The notes: generated by a model from the sequence alone, not told the origin. Counted from the stretch's first letter, positions 15,976-24,851 are shown. The stretch: 64,000 bases of DNA from Croceimicrobium sp965279135 (GCA_965279135.1 OZ257133.1:992001-1056000), one strand, 5' to 3'. Program-made: numbers and translations.

Positions 15976-16065
15976 AGAGCTTAGTACGTAGAACTTAGTA
16001 ATGGAATACAATCACCAACAAGGTACAAACTACCATCTACTAAGGACTAACTACTAACTACCAAC
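15975..16065. repeat. tandem heptamer array D (TAGAACT to TACTAAC types)
   Basis: Thirteen 7-base steps in one phase: TAGAGCT, TAGTACG, TAGAACT, TAGTAAT, four degraded units, then TACCATC, TACTAAG, GACTAAC, TACTAAC, TACCAAC. The array fills the whole space between the start of the small secreted protein gene and the stop of the thioredoxin-fold protein gene (16069). TACTAAC followed by TACCAAC is shared with the right end of array C. Confidence 0.8.
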
Positions 16066-16068
16066 CAT

Positions 16069-17262
16069 TCAATCCCCATCCTCCTGCACCAAAGCATGCA
16101 GTTTTTCCAGGCTTCTCAATTGCGCCGGAGTCTTAATAAGCGGGCGGGCTTCCTGTAATAGCTTGTTAGATAAATTTAGATCCTTTTGCAGATAAGCGAT
16201 GTAAGACTCTAACATTTTTGCTTTGAAGCTTTCCTGTCTCTGGTCCGCAGTTTTAGCCAAGAGCATTGCCCCATTCAGAGCTGAAGCACTATTAAACTTT
16301 TCGACAATTTCATAGGCCTCGTCAAACATCATGTTAGCCGCAATATTGGCAGGTTTGTTTTTCATGTCCTCCACTAAGCTTTCTGTGTAAAGCGAAAATT
16401 GCTCGCTCTGCCAGGCATATTCGCGATACACATTTAGTTTGGCAAAAGCTACACTGTCTTTATTTACAAGCGGAGGACCGACTAAGCGATTACCAATTTC
16501 CATGGCTAGCAGAGAGTCCTTGTTTAGGATCGCCAGGTCCAGATTGTACTCAATCGCTAGACTTTGGTAAGACTTGAGATCAAATTGAGGGACGTTTCTT
16601 TTAATGGTTTGAGCATTGCTCATCACCAGTTTCGGATAAGGTGATTCCAGGTTCACTCCATATTGGGCCAGGAGCTCCACATATGGTTTTTTAAGAAGGT
16701 CTGCAGGTTCCTGATTATTTAGGAATTCCTGTGCAAGTCGAACCGTTCTGATGTAGTCAAAATTGAGGGCGAATAGTTCTAAAAGTTCCACCCATTCTGC
16801 ATTGTTTAGGCTGTTTGCGTTGTACTTAACCAAAAGGCTATCATAGCGATGAGGTTCTGCGGCTACCTCGGCCAGGGACTTACTTAACTCAGAAGCTTTT
16901 TGATAACCTACAAGTACCTCTAGAACAAACTCTTCCTCATTCATTAAATAGAATGTGGGCAATTCCGAAGTGCTGTAAACCTTGAGGAACTGTTGCCCCA
17001 TCGGATCATTTATATTGATGGCAACTTTGGTGTAGGCACTCGCATTCTGGCCCAGGTTAACATCGTTAAACACACCATCATTATACATTTTACGGAAATC
17101 ACCACCACCATCATGGAGGGCTAGGAGGAGCAGCGTGTTAGACTGTCGAGCACTCTTTAGAACGAGTTCATAATCTTCAAGATCATTGGCCTGTAGAAAT
17201 TTAACTTGTGCCGAAAGGCTAAGAGAAACAATTGTAAATAGTAAGGCAAATGCTTTTTTCAT
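16069..17262 (-). CDS. secreted thioredoxin-fold protein
   Basis: 397 residues from the ATG at 17262, which overlaps the stop of the CAP-domain gene (ATGA) and begins a signal peptide (MKKAFALLFTIVSLSLSAQ). The first ~115 mature residues fit a thioredoxin fold (SNTLLLLALHDGGGDFRKMYND, TSELPTFYLMNEEEFV with the cis-Pro) but there is no CxxC, so redox activity is unlikely. The C-terminal ~270 residues are helical and TPR-like. Last gene of a long minus-strand run; probably a periplasmic binding or scaffold protein. Confidence 0.75.
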   Translation of the reverse strand: MKKAFALLFTIVSLSLSAQVKFLQANDLEDYELVLKSARQSNTLLLLALHDGGGDFRKMYNDGVFNDVNLGQNASAYTKVAININDPMGQQFLKVYSTSELPTFYLMNEEEFVLEVLVGYQKASELSKSLAEVAAEPHRYDSLLVKYNANSLNNAEWVELLELFALNFDYIRTVRLAQEFLNNQEPADLLKKPYVELLAQYGVNLESPYPKLVMSNAQTIKRNVPQFDLKSYQSLAIEYNLDLAILNKDSLLAMEIGNRLVGPPLVNKDSVAFAKLNVYREYAWQSEQFSLYTESLVEDMKNKPANIAANMMFDEAYEIVEKFNSASALNGAMLLAKTADQRQESFKAKMLESYIAYLQKDLNLSNKLLQEARPLIKTPAQLRSLEKLHALVQEDGD

Positions 17263-17891
17263 TTCGTTCCAAAGTTTTGGCACAGGTATACATCAAAATT
17301 AGGGCCTTTTTTAACCGGAGCTAGTTTCGAGACTCCAACACCCAGATAATCAAAGTCTCCCAAGAGATTTGCTCGGTGGCCGGGTGAATTAAGCCAGTCG
17401 TTAACAACTTCTTTAGCTAATTCCTGATAGGTTTTGTTTTCTATTAATTGATCTCTACCGTCAACTGCCATTCCTCGATTGTTTAAGTAGTAGTATTCCC
17501 CAGCTTCTACATTAAGGATATAATTACGTGCAATGTTTTCCCCCATCGATCTAAAGTCGCCATCAAAGCTCAGAATTCTGGATTTAAGCTTTCCATACTT
17601 GCGATCGTTGCGCCACTCATGTCGCATCTTTAATTCTTTATGCATACGAAAAGCTTGATACATCGCAGCAGTATCTAGAATCGGGTCAAACTTTAAAGTG
17701 CTGAAGCCAAGTTCTTGACGAACCCGATTAGTTTCCTGAAAAATGGCTTCAGAGAGTAGTCTTGGGTTAAAGCTTTTTGAATTGATAGATTTCTCCTGAG
17801 CTTGAAGGGCGGTCTGTGCCGAAAGTGGAATTTGTATCAGGAGGAGGCCTGCAAGGAGAAGGATTTTAAAAGGTTGCAGGCGATGTATCAT
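17259..17891 (-). CDS. secreted CAP (SCP/PR1) domain protein
   Basis: 210 residues with a signal peptide (LLLAGLLLIQIPLSAQ). The CAP fold is shown by conserved histidines and glutamates: AMYQAFRMHKELKMRHEW, GENIARNYI and NDWLNSPGHRANLLGDFDYLGVGV. Bacterial CAP proteins are extracytoplasmic; their biochemical role is mostly unknown. Overlaps both neighbours by 4 bp (start over the ostA-like stop, stop over the thioredoxin-fold start), so it is translationally coupled on both sides. Confidence 0.88.
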   Translation of the reverse strand: MIHRLQPFKILLLAGLLLIQIPLSAQTALQAQEKSINSKSFNPRLLSEAIFQETNRVRQELGFSTLKFDPILDTAAMYQAFRMHKELKMRHEWRNDRKYGKLKSRILSFDGDFRSMGENIARNYILNVEAGEYYYLNNRGMAVDGRDQLIENKTYQELAKEVVNDWLNSPGHRANLLGDFDYLGVGVSKLAPVKKGPNFDVYLCQNFGTK

Positions 17892-19372
17892 TTAAAGAGG
17901 TCTTCTTTGCTTAATGGTCTTTCTTCAAAACGAGGTTGAAAACCTTCTAGTGTTTTCCGGTCGGCCGGAATCTTATCCATGGGGTGCATCACCCCCTCCG
18001 GTTTCCCAATCCAGGTAAGGCGCTTCACTTCACTATTTTGAAGAATTATAAGAATCCTACTGCAAATACTTCGATTCATGCCCAAGTAGTCTCCATCTTC
18101 TTCTTTTGGATAATATACGGCCTCACCATTTCCATTAACATAAACCCTCCGCAATTCGTTCTCACGAAACTTACCAATCATCAACCTGCCCTTTACCTGA
18201 TTGTATCGAATGCTATCTGCCTGGCTAACCATAAAAGCATTGCTTAGTACTTTAAGGGTATCAGGCTTGTTATTAGCATTTTGCAGGTAAATGGTATCGC
18301 CACTTATTTGAGTAGAATCATCCCACATGATGGGATCGCGATACATACGAAAAGTAGAATCCAGGGTACTATAACTCAGAGAATCGCATTTCCCTTGCAT
18401 ATCACTCCGATAAAAGCGCACCTCATAAAAGATTTGCAGTCGACGGAACTCATTCCCCAAGCTGTCAACCCTTTTACTGGAGTAAAGTGTATCGCCGTGC
18501 ACATGAAGCGAATCTCCAGATTCATCCACAACTGTATAGAGCGGATCTTCTGTAACATAAGCCGAGTCCTTATCCCCAAAGTACTCCCCGTATTGACCGG
18601 TAATCAAATAATTCTCTACCGTATCATGAATCAAAACATTTCTAAAGGCTTCTCCATATTCTCCATCTCGTTCATAGTACAGGCTGTCTCCGGTTAAATA
18701 ACGAGGACCATCGTAGATGAATGCGTTTTTATTGAATTGGGCAATATTTAGATTTGTGTTGTAGCGGCCATTTTCACAGTAAATCTTGCTACTATCACTT
18801 AGAATAGTGGTAGGCCCAAAGAAATAAGCTATTTGCGCCTCACTATCATAATCCATGGTATCAGTATAGATCGTATAATCCGGATTATTTAAGACTACAG
18901 AATCCTTAAAGCTAAAGACTTTATAAGTGCTATTGTAATAACCCTCTTCACTAATGAGAGTATTATCTTCATTGATTACTTCACCACCTGTTGTATAGTA
19001 GGCAATATTGGTATTGCGATCCAAACGTAGGCGATCCGTAATGAGGGTCATTTCTGAATCTTGAAGCTTTACCACTTCGCCGGTTACAACAGCTTGGCGG
19101 GTCTCACCCGAATATTCCAGGAGATCACCCCACATAAATAGAGTGTCGCCTTGATTAACCTTTATATTTCGAAATGCTTTTACCCGATTCTCTGCACTGT
19201 ACAGCCAGGCAGAATCACAGTACATGACCGCTCCTTCATGTTCGAAGATTACATCTCCTATAAGCCTCTGTTTTCCTTCAGCTTTGCTGTAATAACCTTT
19301 ATCGGCTTGTCGGATGTCAATCTTCTTGGATTCCTGGGCTTGTGTTAAGACCGGAATACAGAACAGGAGCAT
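17888..19372 (-). CDS. OstA-like/LptA-family protein
   Basis: About 494 residues from the ATG at 19372 (MLLFCIPVLTQAQ); a TTG at 19408 would give a longer, better signal peptide (LRLSLSKYSAIWMLLF) but would overlap purA by 20 bp. The mature part has the OstA/LptA organic-solvent-tolerance repeat pattern: GKQRLIGDVIFEHEGAVMYCDSAWLY, DRLRLDRNTNIAYYTTGGEVINED and further YCEN/DSLYY repeats, forming a long beta-jellyroll. LptA-type proteins bridge the periplasm in lipopolysaccharide transport. Bacteroidota have this longer version. Confidence 0.82.
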   Translation of the reverse strand: MLLFCIPVLTQAQESKKIDIRQADKGYYSKAEGKQRLIGDVIFEHEGAVMYCDSAWLYSAENRVKAFRNIKVNQGDTLFMWGDLLEYSGETRQAVVTGEVVKLQDSEMTLITDRLRLDRNTNIAYYTTGGEVINEDNTLISEEGYYNSTYKVFSFKDSVVLNNPDYTIYTDTMDYDSEAQIAYFFGPTTILSDSSKIYCENGRYNTNLNIAQFNKNAFIYDGPRYLTGDSLYYERDGEYGEAFRNVLIHDTVENYLITGQYGEYFGDKDSAYVTEDPLYTVVDESGDSLHVHGDTLYSSKRVDSLGNEFRRLQIFYEVRFYRSDMQGKCDSLSYSTLDSTFRMYRDPIMWDDSTQISGDTIYLQNANNKPDTLKVLSNAFMVSQADSIRYNQVKGRLMIGKFRENELRRVYVNGNGEAVYYPKEEDGDYLGMNRSICSRILIILQNSEVKRLTWIGKPEGVMHPMDKIPADRKTLEGFQPRFEERPLSKEDLFK

Positions 19373-19388
19373 CCAAATCGCACTATAC

Positions 19389-20678
19389 TTAGAGAGCGAG
19401 AGTCTCAAGTTCAATAGTTTGCGTGCGGTTAGGACCCACGGAAAGGATGCTGATCGGAACTCCAATTTTCTCCTCAACATAGTTCAAATAATCCTTTAAT
19501 GCCTGAGGTGTTTCTTCAAAATTATTAAGGCCGGTAAGATCTTCATCCCAGCCGGGTAACTCTTCATAAACGGGTTCAATCAAAGAATCATCTATGCTAT
19601 AGGGCAAATGCTCGATCTCTTCCCCCTGGTAGCGGTATTTAGTACAGACCTTAATCGTGGAGAATCCGCTGAGAACGTCCGCTTTCATCATGATCAGGTT
19701 GGTAACCCCGTTTATGGCCACGGCATATTTCAATGCGGGTATATCTAACCACCCGCATCGGCGAGGCCTTCCGGTGGTTGCACCGAACTCATGTCCTTTT
19801 TCTTGCAAGCTAGCTCCAACTTCATCAAAGAGTTCGGTAGGGAAGGGGCCGGATCCTACACGGGTACAATAGGCTTTAAATATGCCAAAAACTCTTTCAA
19901 TGCGATTAGGGGCAATCCCCAATCCGGTACAACTTCCGGCGCAGGTTGTCGTACTTGAAGTAACGAAGGGATAAGAACCAAAATCAATATCCAAGAGGGA
20001 GCCCTGGGCGCCTTCTGCCAATACTTTCTGACCATTAGCCAAAGCCGTATGCAAGTAATGCTCAGAGTCAATTAGGGTGAGTTCTCGCATCATGGCAATG
20101 GCCTCGAACCAGGGTTTTTCCAAATCTTCCAGTTGATCCTGATAATTGAAGTCGGCATAATGAGATAGGAGAAGCTCATGTTTGGCCTTCAAGGCATTAT
20201 AGCGATCTTCGAAATCATCAAGTTCGATATCACCAACTCTTAATCCGTTCCGACCGGTTTTGTCCATGTAGGTAGGACCAATGCCCTTTAAAGTAGAGCC
20301 AATTTTATTCTTTCCCTTTGCTGCCTCAGAAGCGGCATCCAGTAAACGATGACTAGGTAGAATTAAGTGCGCCTTACGGGAGATAAGGAGTGCCGATTTT
20401 ACATCGACATTATGCTCCTTGAGCGCTGCAATTTCATTACAGAAAATTGTCGGGTCTATTACAACTCCATTCCCAATAAGATTTTTTATACCCGGGTGGA
20501 AGATGCCACTTGGGATGGTATGCAATACATGCTTAATACCGTCAAACTCCAGGGTATGGCCGGCATTAGGACCACCTTGAAAACGAGCAATGATATCGTA
20601 CTTGCGGGTTAAAACATCAACAATTTTACCCTTTCCTTCATCGCCCCATTGGAGGCCGAGGAGAACGTCTACTTTCAT
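19389..20678 (-). CDS. purA: adenylosuccinate synthetase
   Basis: 429 residues from the ATG at 20678 (MKVDVLLGLQWGDEGKGK); the in-frame upstream extension runs back into the fur-like gene and is not used. The P-loop GDEGKGK is diagnostic, along with QGGPNAGHT, GSTLKGIGPTYMDK and TTGRPRRCGW. The enzyme joins aspartate to IMP using GTP, the first committed step to AMP. It follows the fur-like gene by only 4 bp, so they are one transcript. Confidence 0.98.
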   Translation of the reverse strand: MKVDVLLGLQWGDEGKGKIVDVLTRKYDIIARFQGGPNAGHTLEFDGIKHVLHTIPSGIFHPGIKNLIGNGVVIDPTIFCNEIAALKEHNVDVKSALLISRKAHLILPSHRLLDAASEAAKGKNKIGSTLKGIGPTYMDKTGRNGLRVGDIELDDFEDRYNALKAKHELLLSHYADFNYQDQLEDLEKPWFEAIAMMRELTLIDSEHYLHTALANGQKVLAEGAQGSLLDIDFGSYPFVTSSTTTCAGSCTGLGIAPNRIERVFGIFKAYCTRVGSGPFPTELFDEVGASLQEKGHEFGATTGRPRRCGWLDIPALKYAVAINGVTNLIMMKADVLSGFSTIKVCTKYRYQGEEIEHLPYSIDDSLIEPVYEELPGWDEDLTGLNNFEETPQALKDYLNYVEEKIGVPISILSVGPNRTQTIELETLAL

Positions 20679-20682
20679 GTAA

Positions 20683-21156
20683 TTAGGCTTGATCTGATTT
20701 TTTGGCGTCTTCTTTTTCCTCTTCAACCATGCGATTACCATAGAGGTATAAAGAGTGGGAATTTATTTCAATGCCAAAGATCTCGGCTACAGTTTCTTTG
20801 ATCTGCTGAATTCTAGGATCGCAAAATTCAAGTACTTCGCCTGTATCGGTTAATATGATATGGTCGTGTTGCTTGTTGTAAAATGATTTCTCATAATAGG
20901 CCTGGTTTTGGCCGAACTGATGTTTACGTACTAGCTTGGAATCAAGAAGGAGTTCTATCGTATTGTAAAGAGTAGCTCGGGAAACACGATAGTTTTTGTT
21001 CTTCATTAAAATGTAAAGCGATTCTATGTCGAAGTGCTCGTCATTTTCATAAATCTCTTGCAGAATCGCATAGCGCTCCGGAGTCTTACGTTGTTTGTTT
21101 TTCTCTAGGTAATCGGTGAAAACCTGTTTTACCGTTGCAAATTCTTGATCATTCAT
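20683..21156 (-). CDS. Fur-family transcriptional regulator
   Basis: 157 residues from the ATG at 21156 (MNDQEFATV); an earlier TTG would fall at the expected transcription start. The winged helix is clear (RKTPERYAILQEIYENDEHFDIESLYILM...VSRATLYNTIELLL), followed by the dimer domain with HDHIIL and EFCDPRIQQI. The regulatory metal ligands (His of HFDIE, HDH) are kept, but the CxxC structural-zinc pair is missing: the sequence reads LTDTGEV where LxCxxC is usual. The regulated metal (iron, zinc or peroxide type) cannot be told. Confidence 0.9.
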   Translation of the reverse strand: MNDQEFATVKQVFTDYLEKNKQRKTPERYAILQEIYENDEHFDIESLYILMKNKNYRVSRATLYNTIELLLDSKLVRKHQFGQNQAYYEKSFYNKQHDHIILTDTGEVLEFCDPRIQQIKETVAEIFGIEINSHSLYLYGNRMVEEEKEDAKKSDQA

Positions 21157-21173
21157 GCACGAAACCAAAGGGG

Positions 21174-21181
21174 CAAAGATA
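21174..21181 (-). promoter_or_regulatory. -7 promoter box for fur-like/purA transcript
   Basis: TATCTTTG on the minus strand, exact match to TAnnTTTG, in the short gap after the spoT/relA stop and 17 bases before the fur ATG at 21156. It supports the ATG at 21156 over the upstream TTG. Confidence 0.6.
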
Positions 21182-21182
21182 G

Positions 21183-23423
21183 TTAATCTCGCTCAGCAAA
21201 GCGGCGTTCCACAGAGGTCACTCCTTCGATTTTCCGTAATCGCTCTATGACCTTTTCCAGGTGCAATTTATCTTGAACAACAACGGTTATTAAACCTTCA
21301 AAAATCCCCTCGTCGCCTGCAATGTTAATGCTGCGAATATTTACATGCAGGTCATTAGAGATAATCGAAGTTACCTGGTTTACGAGGCCTACGGTATCAA
21401 TTCCTCTTATCACTAATACAGAGGAGTATTCCTTTTTCTTAGTGCTTACCCATTTTGCCCTAAGAATCCGTTGGGCAAAATTGGATTGTAGATAAACGGA
21501 ATTAGGGCAGTTCTTATGATGCAGCTTAATTCCTTCGGTAGCGGTTATAAAGCCAAAAACATCATCGCCGGGAATAGGGTTGCAACACTTGGCAATTTTG
21601 TAGTCAAACTCTTGCTCATCCGCACCAAATACCACGAATTTTTGATCGTCCCGGGCCTTTGATTCCTTCTCCTTTTTCTTGGCTTTGTTAAGGTCGTTTT
21701 TCGATCGGCCAATTATACGCTTGCGCAAATAGGAGTAGAATCCCTGGTTTTGGTCGCGCATAAACTCTTTGAGCTGGGCATTGTCAATAATGCGCATCCC
21801 CACCTTGTAGTAAAGCTCTGAACTGTTTTTCAGGTTGAAGTATTTAACCATCTCCTGAATAAGGTTCTTACTAGGCTTTACCTTGATGTACTTAAGCTTG
21901 CGTTCGAGAATTTCTTTTCCATCCGAAGCAATTTCTTTCCGTTCGCTTTTTAGGGCGCTTTTAATATTGTTTCGGGCTTTACTGGTAACCACATAGTTCA
22001 ACCAGTCTTCCTTGGGTTTTTGCTTTTGAGAAGTGATGATTTCTACCTGATCGCCACTCTTCAATCGGTAGTTAAGCGGAACCAGACGTCCATTTACTTT
22101 GGCCCCCAGGGTTTTAAGCCCAACATCAGTATGAATGTTGAAACTAAAATCGAGGGGGGTAGAACTGGAAGGTAGGATAAGAAGATCCCCTTTCGGGGTG
22201 AAGAGGTAAATCTCATCCGCCATTAGGTTCATCTTGAACTCATCGACAAAATCAACCGCATTACCTTCATTGTTTTCCAATACCTCCCTAATCCGGTTCA
22301 CCCAATTGTCCAGTTTGGATTGCCCTGAGGAGTCTTCCTTATATTTCCAATGCGCAGCATAACCGCGTTCCGCCACCTCATCCATTCTCTTGGAACGAAT
22401 TTGAACTTCAACCCAATGTCCATCCGGTCCCATTACTGTGGTATGGAGGCTTTCGTAGCCATTCGCTTTGGGGGCGGAGATCCAATCCCTTAAGCGTTCA
22501 GTATTGGGTCGAAAATGATCCGTTACAATGGAATAAACTCGCCAGCAATCTGACTTTTCCGAATCTGGATTGGAATGAACGATAATTCGGATGGCAAACT
22601 TGTCGTAGATTTCATCGAAGCCCACACCTTGGCTCAACATCTTCTTTCGAATACTGTAGATGCTCTTAGTTCGCTCCTTTATCTCAAATTCAAAACCTTC
22701 ACCTTTAAGATAGCGCTTGAGGTATTTACTAAAGTCACTTAAATAGCGATGCGCCTCGCTTTGACTGTTTTTTAATCTTAGGACAATGTCCCGGTATACT
22801 TCTGGCTCGGTGTATTTAAGGCTAAGGTCTTCGAGTTCAGTTTTAATATTATACAAACCGATACGGTGCGCGAGCGGTGCATAGAGATAAAGGGTCTCAG
22901 AAGCGATTTTTAACTGCTTATGCTGGGGCATCGAATCCAAGGTCCGCATATTATGCAGTCGATCCGCTAGTTTGATCAGAATCACCCTAATATCATCGGA
23001 CAGGGTGAGCAGCATTTTGCGAAAGTTTTCCGCTTGCTGCGAGATGTCCATATCAAATATGCCGCTGATCTTAGTGAGGCCGTCTATTATTTTGGCGATG
23101 TCTTCATCAAAAAGCCGCTCGATATCTTCCAGCGTGTAATCGCTGTCTTCGACTACGTCGTGAATTAAGGCCGCGCTAACAGATTTCGGACCCAGTCCAA
23201 TTTCTTCACTTACAATTCGAGCTACTTCAATAGGATGGAAAATGTATGGCTCTCCAGATTTCCGCCGTACCTCAGAATGGGCATCTCGGGCCAGATTGAA
23301 GGCTCGTTTCAATAAATCACGATCATCCCCATCCATGCGGTCTTTCATGGACTTGAGGACATAATTAAATCGGGAGTTTATTTCTTTCTCTTCAGCTACT
23401 ATTTCCGCTTCGGTCATGCTCAT
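21183..23423 (-). CDS. bifunctional (p)ppGpp synthetase/hydrolase (RelA/SpoT)
   Basis: 746 residues, the full Rel architecture. Residues 40-200 are the HD hydrolase domain with His63 and H88-D89 (IHDVVED) plus RLADRLHNMRTL. Residues ~245-365 are the synthetase domain (YSIRKKML...FDEIYDKFAIRIIV, GYESLHTTVMGP). A TGS domain follows (IYLFTPKGDLLILP), then a helical part with conserved Cys-Cys (AKCCNPIPGD), and a C-terminal ACT domain. Both active sites look intact, so it can make and destroy the alarmone. It stands alone in this window as the only such gene. Confidence 0.96.
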   Translation of the reverse strand: MSMTEAEIVAEEKEINSRFNYVLKSMKDRMDGDDRDLLKRAFNLARDAHSEVRRKSGEPYIFHPIEVARIVSEEIGLGPKSVSAALIHDVVEDSDYTLEDIERLFDEDIAKIIDGLTKISGIFDMDISQQAENFRKMLLTLSDDIRVILIKLADRLHNMRTLDSMPQHKQLKIASETLYLYAPLAHRIGLYNIKTELEDLSLKYTEPEVYRDIVLRLKNSQSEAHRYLSDFSKYLKRYLKGEGFEFEIKERTKSIYSIRKKMLSQGVGFDEIYDKFAIRIIVHSNPDSEKSDCWRVYSIVTDHFRPNTERLRDWISAPKANGYESLHTTVMGPDGHWVEVQIRSKRMDEVAERGYAAHWKYKEDSSGQSKLDNWVNRIREVLENNEGNAVDFVDEFKMNLMADEIYLFTPKGDLLILPSSSTPLDFSFNIHTDVGLKTLGAKVNGRLVPLNYRLKSGDQVEIITSQKQKPKEDWLNYVVTSKARNNIKSALKSERKEIASDGKEILERKLKYIKVKPSKNLIQEMVKYFNLKNSSELYYKVGMRIIDNAQLKEFMRDQNQGFYSYLRKRIIGRSKNDLNKAKKKEKESKARDDQKFVVFGADEQEFDYKIAKCCNPIPGDDVFGFITATEGIKLHHKNCPNSVYLQSNFAQRILRAKWVSTKKKEYSSVLVIRGIDTVGLVNQVTSIISNDLHVNIRSINIAGDEGIFEGLITVVVQDKLHLEKVIERLRKIEGVTSVERRFAERD

Positions 23424-23502
23424 ACGAAAGAATCGAAATTAATAGAAATTAGGGGATGCATCAGCAGATGCCAATGGCTTTTTAAAAAGTATTTCGAGGT
23501 GT

Positions 23503-23775
23503 TTAACCTATTCCTCTTTGATTCCCTGATTTAAAACGCTCAATGCTAGGGTTTCTTTTTTGGGAATGCTTGGAAGGTCTACCCTGAACGCGTTTGCGCC
23601 ACATCTTAAAACTGCTGGGCTTCATCTCCCTCCGCATGAGTTCGATGACTTCCTGCTCTTTCAGGCCAAATTGATACAGGATAGCATCGAAGGGAGTACG
23701 GTCCTCCCAGGCCATTTCGATAATACGGTCTAAGTCTTCAGGTTTCACCTCATAAAAACCGCTTAATAACCGCAA
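23503..23775 (-). CDS. TIGR03643 family protein
   Basis: 90 residues. The core EDLDRIIEMAWEDRTPFDAI followed by FGLKEQEVIELMRREMKPSSFKMWRKRV and GRPSKH matches the small conserved family TIGR03643, of unknown function. The helix-turn-helix-like feel and the basic C-terminus (RNPSIERFKSGNQRG) suggest nucleic-acid binding, which is inference. The start is only 20 bp from the divergent gene at 23796; a later start near EVKPEDL would leave more space for promoters. Confidence 0.8.
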   Translation of the reverse strand: MRLLSGFYEVKPEDLDRIIEMAWEDRTPFDAILYQFGLKEQEVIELMRREMKPSSFKMWRKRVQGRPSKHSQKRNPSIERFKSGNQRGIG

Positions 23776-23795
23776 TTGTTTGCGACTTTTGTGGC

Positions 23796-24194
23796 ATGTT
23801 AAAAGACTTGAATTTCGATCCGGTTACCGATGTAAAGGTTGCGATTGCCAAAACTCCTGAAGCGACAGGAGAAAGCACCTTTTACCTGTACTTAATCAAC
23901 AATAAAGAAGAAGCATTGAAGAATGTGTTGGTAATGACCGAAGCAGCTGAAGAAGAGGATGGCGGTGGTCGAAAGACTTCGAAATTGCGTCATTTTTTTG
24001 AAGAGGTTAGTGCTTCTAATAGTATTAAGATTGAAACTGTTGACCCTTCTGTCCTTTCCTTTTACAATCGGGTGTGGTTGAGCTTTTACATTGCTGAGCA
24101 GGTTTATGATAGGCGATATTTAATTGAGCCTTTTAAGGAATGGGATATAGAATTGATTGAGGAATTAGATTTAAAGGGAAGGTTAGGTTCTTAA
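23796..24194 (+). CDS. conserved hypothetical cytoplasmic protein
   Basis: 132 residues, no signal peptide or membrane segment. Pattern MLKDLNFDPVTDVKVAIAK...FYLYLINNKEEALKNVLVMTEA...LRHFFEEV...VWLSFYIAEQVYDRRYLIEPF is one I recognise as widespread in flavobacteria, without an assigned role. A beta-rich N-terminal half is followed by alpha/beta. Transcribed divergently from the TIGR03643 gene with almost no gap. Confidence 0.75.
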   Translation: MLKDLNFDPVTDVKVAIAKTPEATGESTFYLYLINNKEEALKNVLVMTEAAEEEDGGGRKTSKLRHFFEEVSASNSIKIETVDPSVLSFYNRVWLSFYIAEQVYDRRYLIEPFKEWDIELIEELDLKGRLGS

Positions 24195-24234
24195 TTTCAG
24201 TCATTTCCGATATTTGATGTGTTAAAATTTGGGG

Positions 24235-24762
24235 ATGAGGTGTTCACTGGTAATAATCTGTATAATAAGCTTGTTTATCTCCTGTAATCGGGGAGATTCA
24301 GAGGTGAATTTCCGATTAGTTTATGAACAGGATTTTACTATTGATGGAGCAGTTGGTGCTAATTTCCCATTCAATTTGGAAAGTCCTCCTATTGCATCTC
24401 GAATCCAATCTGCTTTACAACAAAACAATACTTCAGAAGACCTCATGATAGAAACCACAATTGATGTGGTGGAGATTGAATTGAACAGCCCTGAAGGTGA
24501 GAATTTCTCTTTCTTAGAGACTATAGAAGTCATTATGGAGGTTGAGGACATGAATGCAGTTCGACTGGGTTTTCTAGATCCTGTTCCATCGGAAAGCGGC
24601 GATATCATTGCTTTAAGAACGACTAGTAGAAATTTGAATGAGCATATCATTGCTGATGAATTCGTCTTGCGACTCCGTACAATAACGGATGAATTTTTAA
24701 TAGAAGACCATGAGTTAACGGTTAGAGCTGAGTTTCTAATTAAGGCTAATGTTTTCAACTAG
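24235..24762 (+). CDS. hypothetical lipoprotein
   Basis: 175 residues from the ATG at 24235; an in-frame TTG two codons earlier is less likely. The signal peptide ends in a lipobox (IISLFISC). The mature part is beta-rich and acidic (EVEDMNAVRLGFLDPVPSESGD, EFVLRLRTITDEFLIEDHELTVRAEFLIKA), like one immunoglobulin-type domain. No family recognised. Located 40 bp after the preceding gene on the same strand, possibly co-transcribed. Confidence 0.65.
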   Translation: MRCSLVIICIISLFISCNRGDSEVNFRLVYEQDFTIDGAVGANFPFNLESPPIASRIQSALQQNNTSEDLMIETTIDVVEIELNSPEGENFSFLETIEVIMEVEDMNAVRLGFLDPVPSESGDIIALRTTSRNLNEHIIADEFVLRLRTITDEFLIEDHELTVRAEFLIKANVFN

Positions 24763-24851
24763 AACTCGATCTTTCTTTTTAGGCAAAGCCTGCCATATTT
24801 CGCCTTCTGCTTCTTAATTTCGCGGAAGAATAAACCTCAAATCTCATAAAC

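Noticed and set aside
15580..16011. Start of the small secreted protein at 16011
   Set aside because: The extra twelve codons are heptamer repeats; the ATG at 15975 begins a normal signal peptide.
12861..16065. CRISPR array at the repeat loci
   Set aside because: Units are 7 bp, contiguous and without spacers, and no cas genes are in the window.
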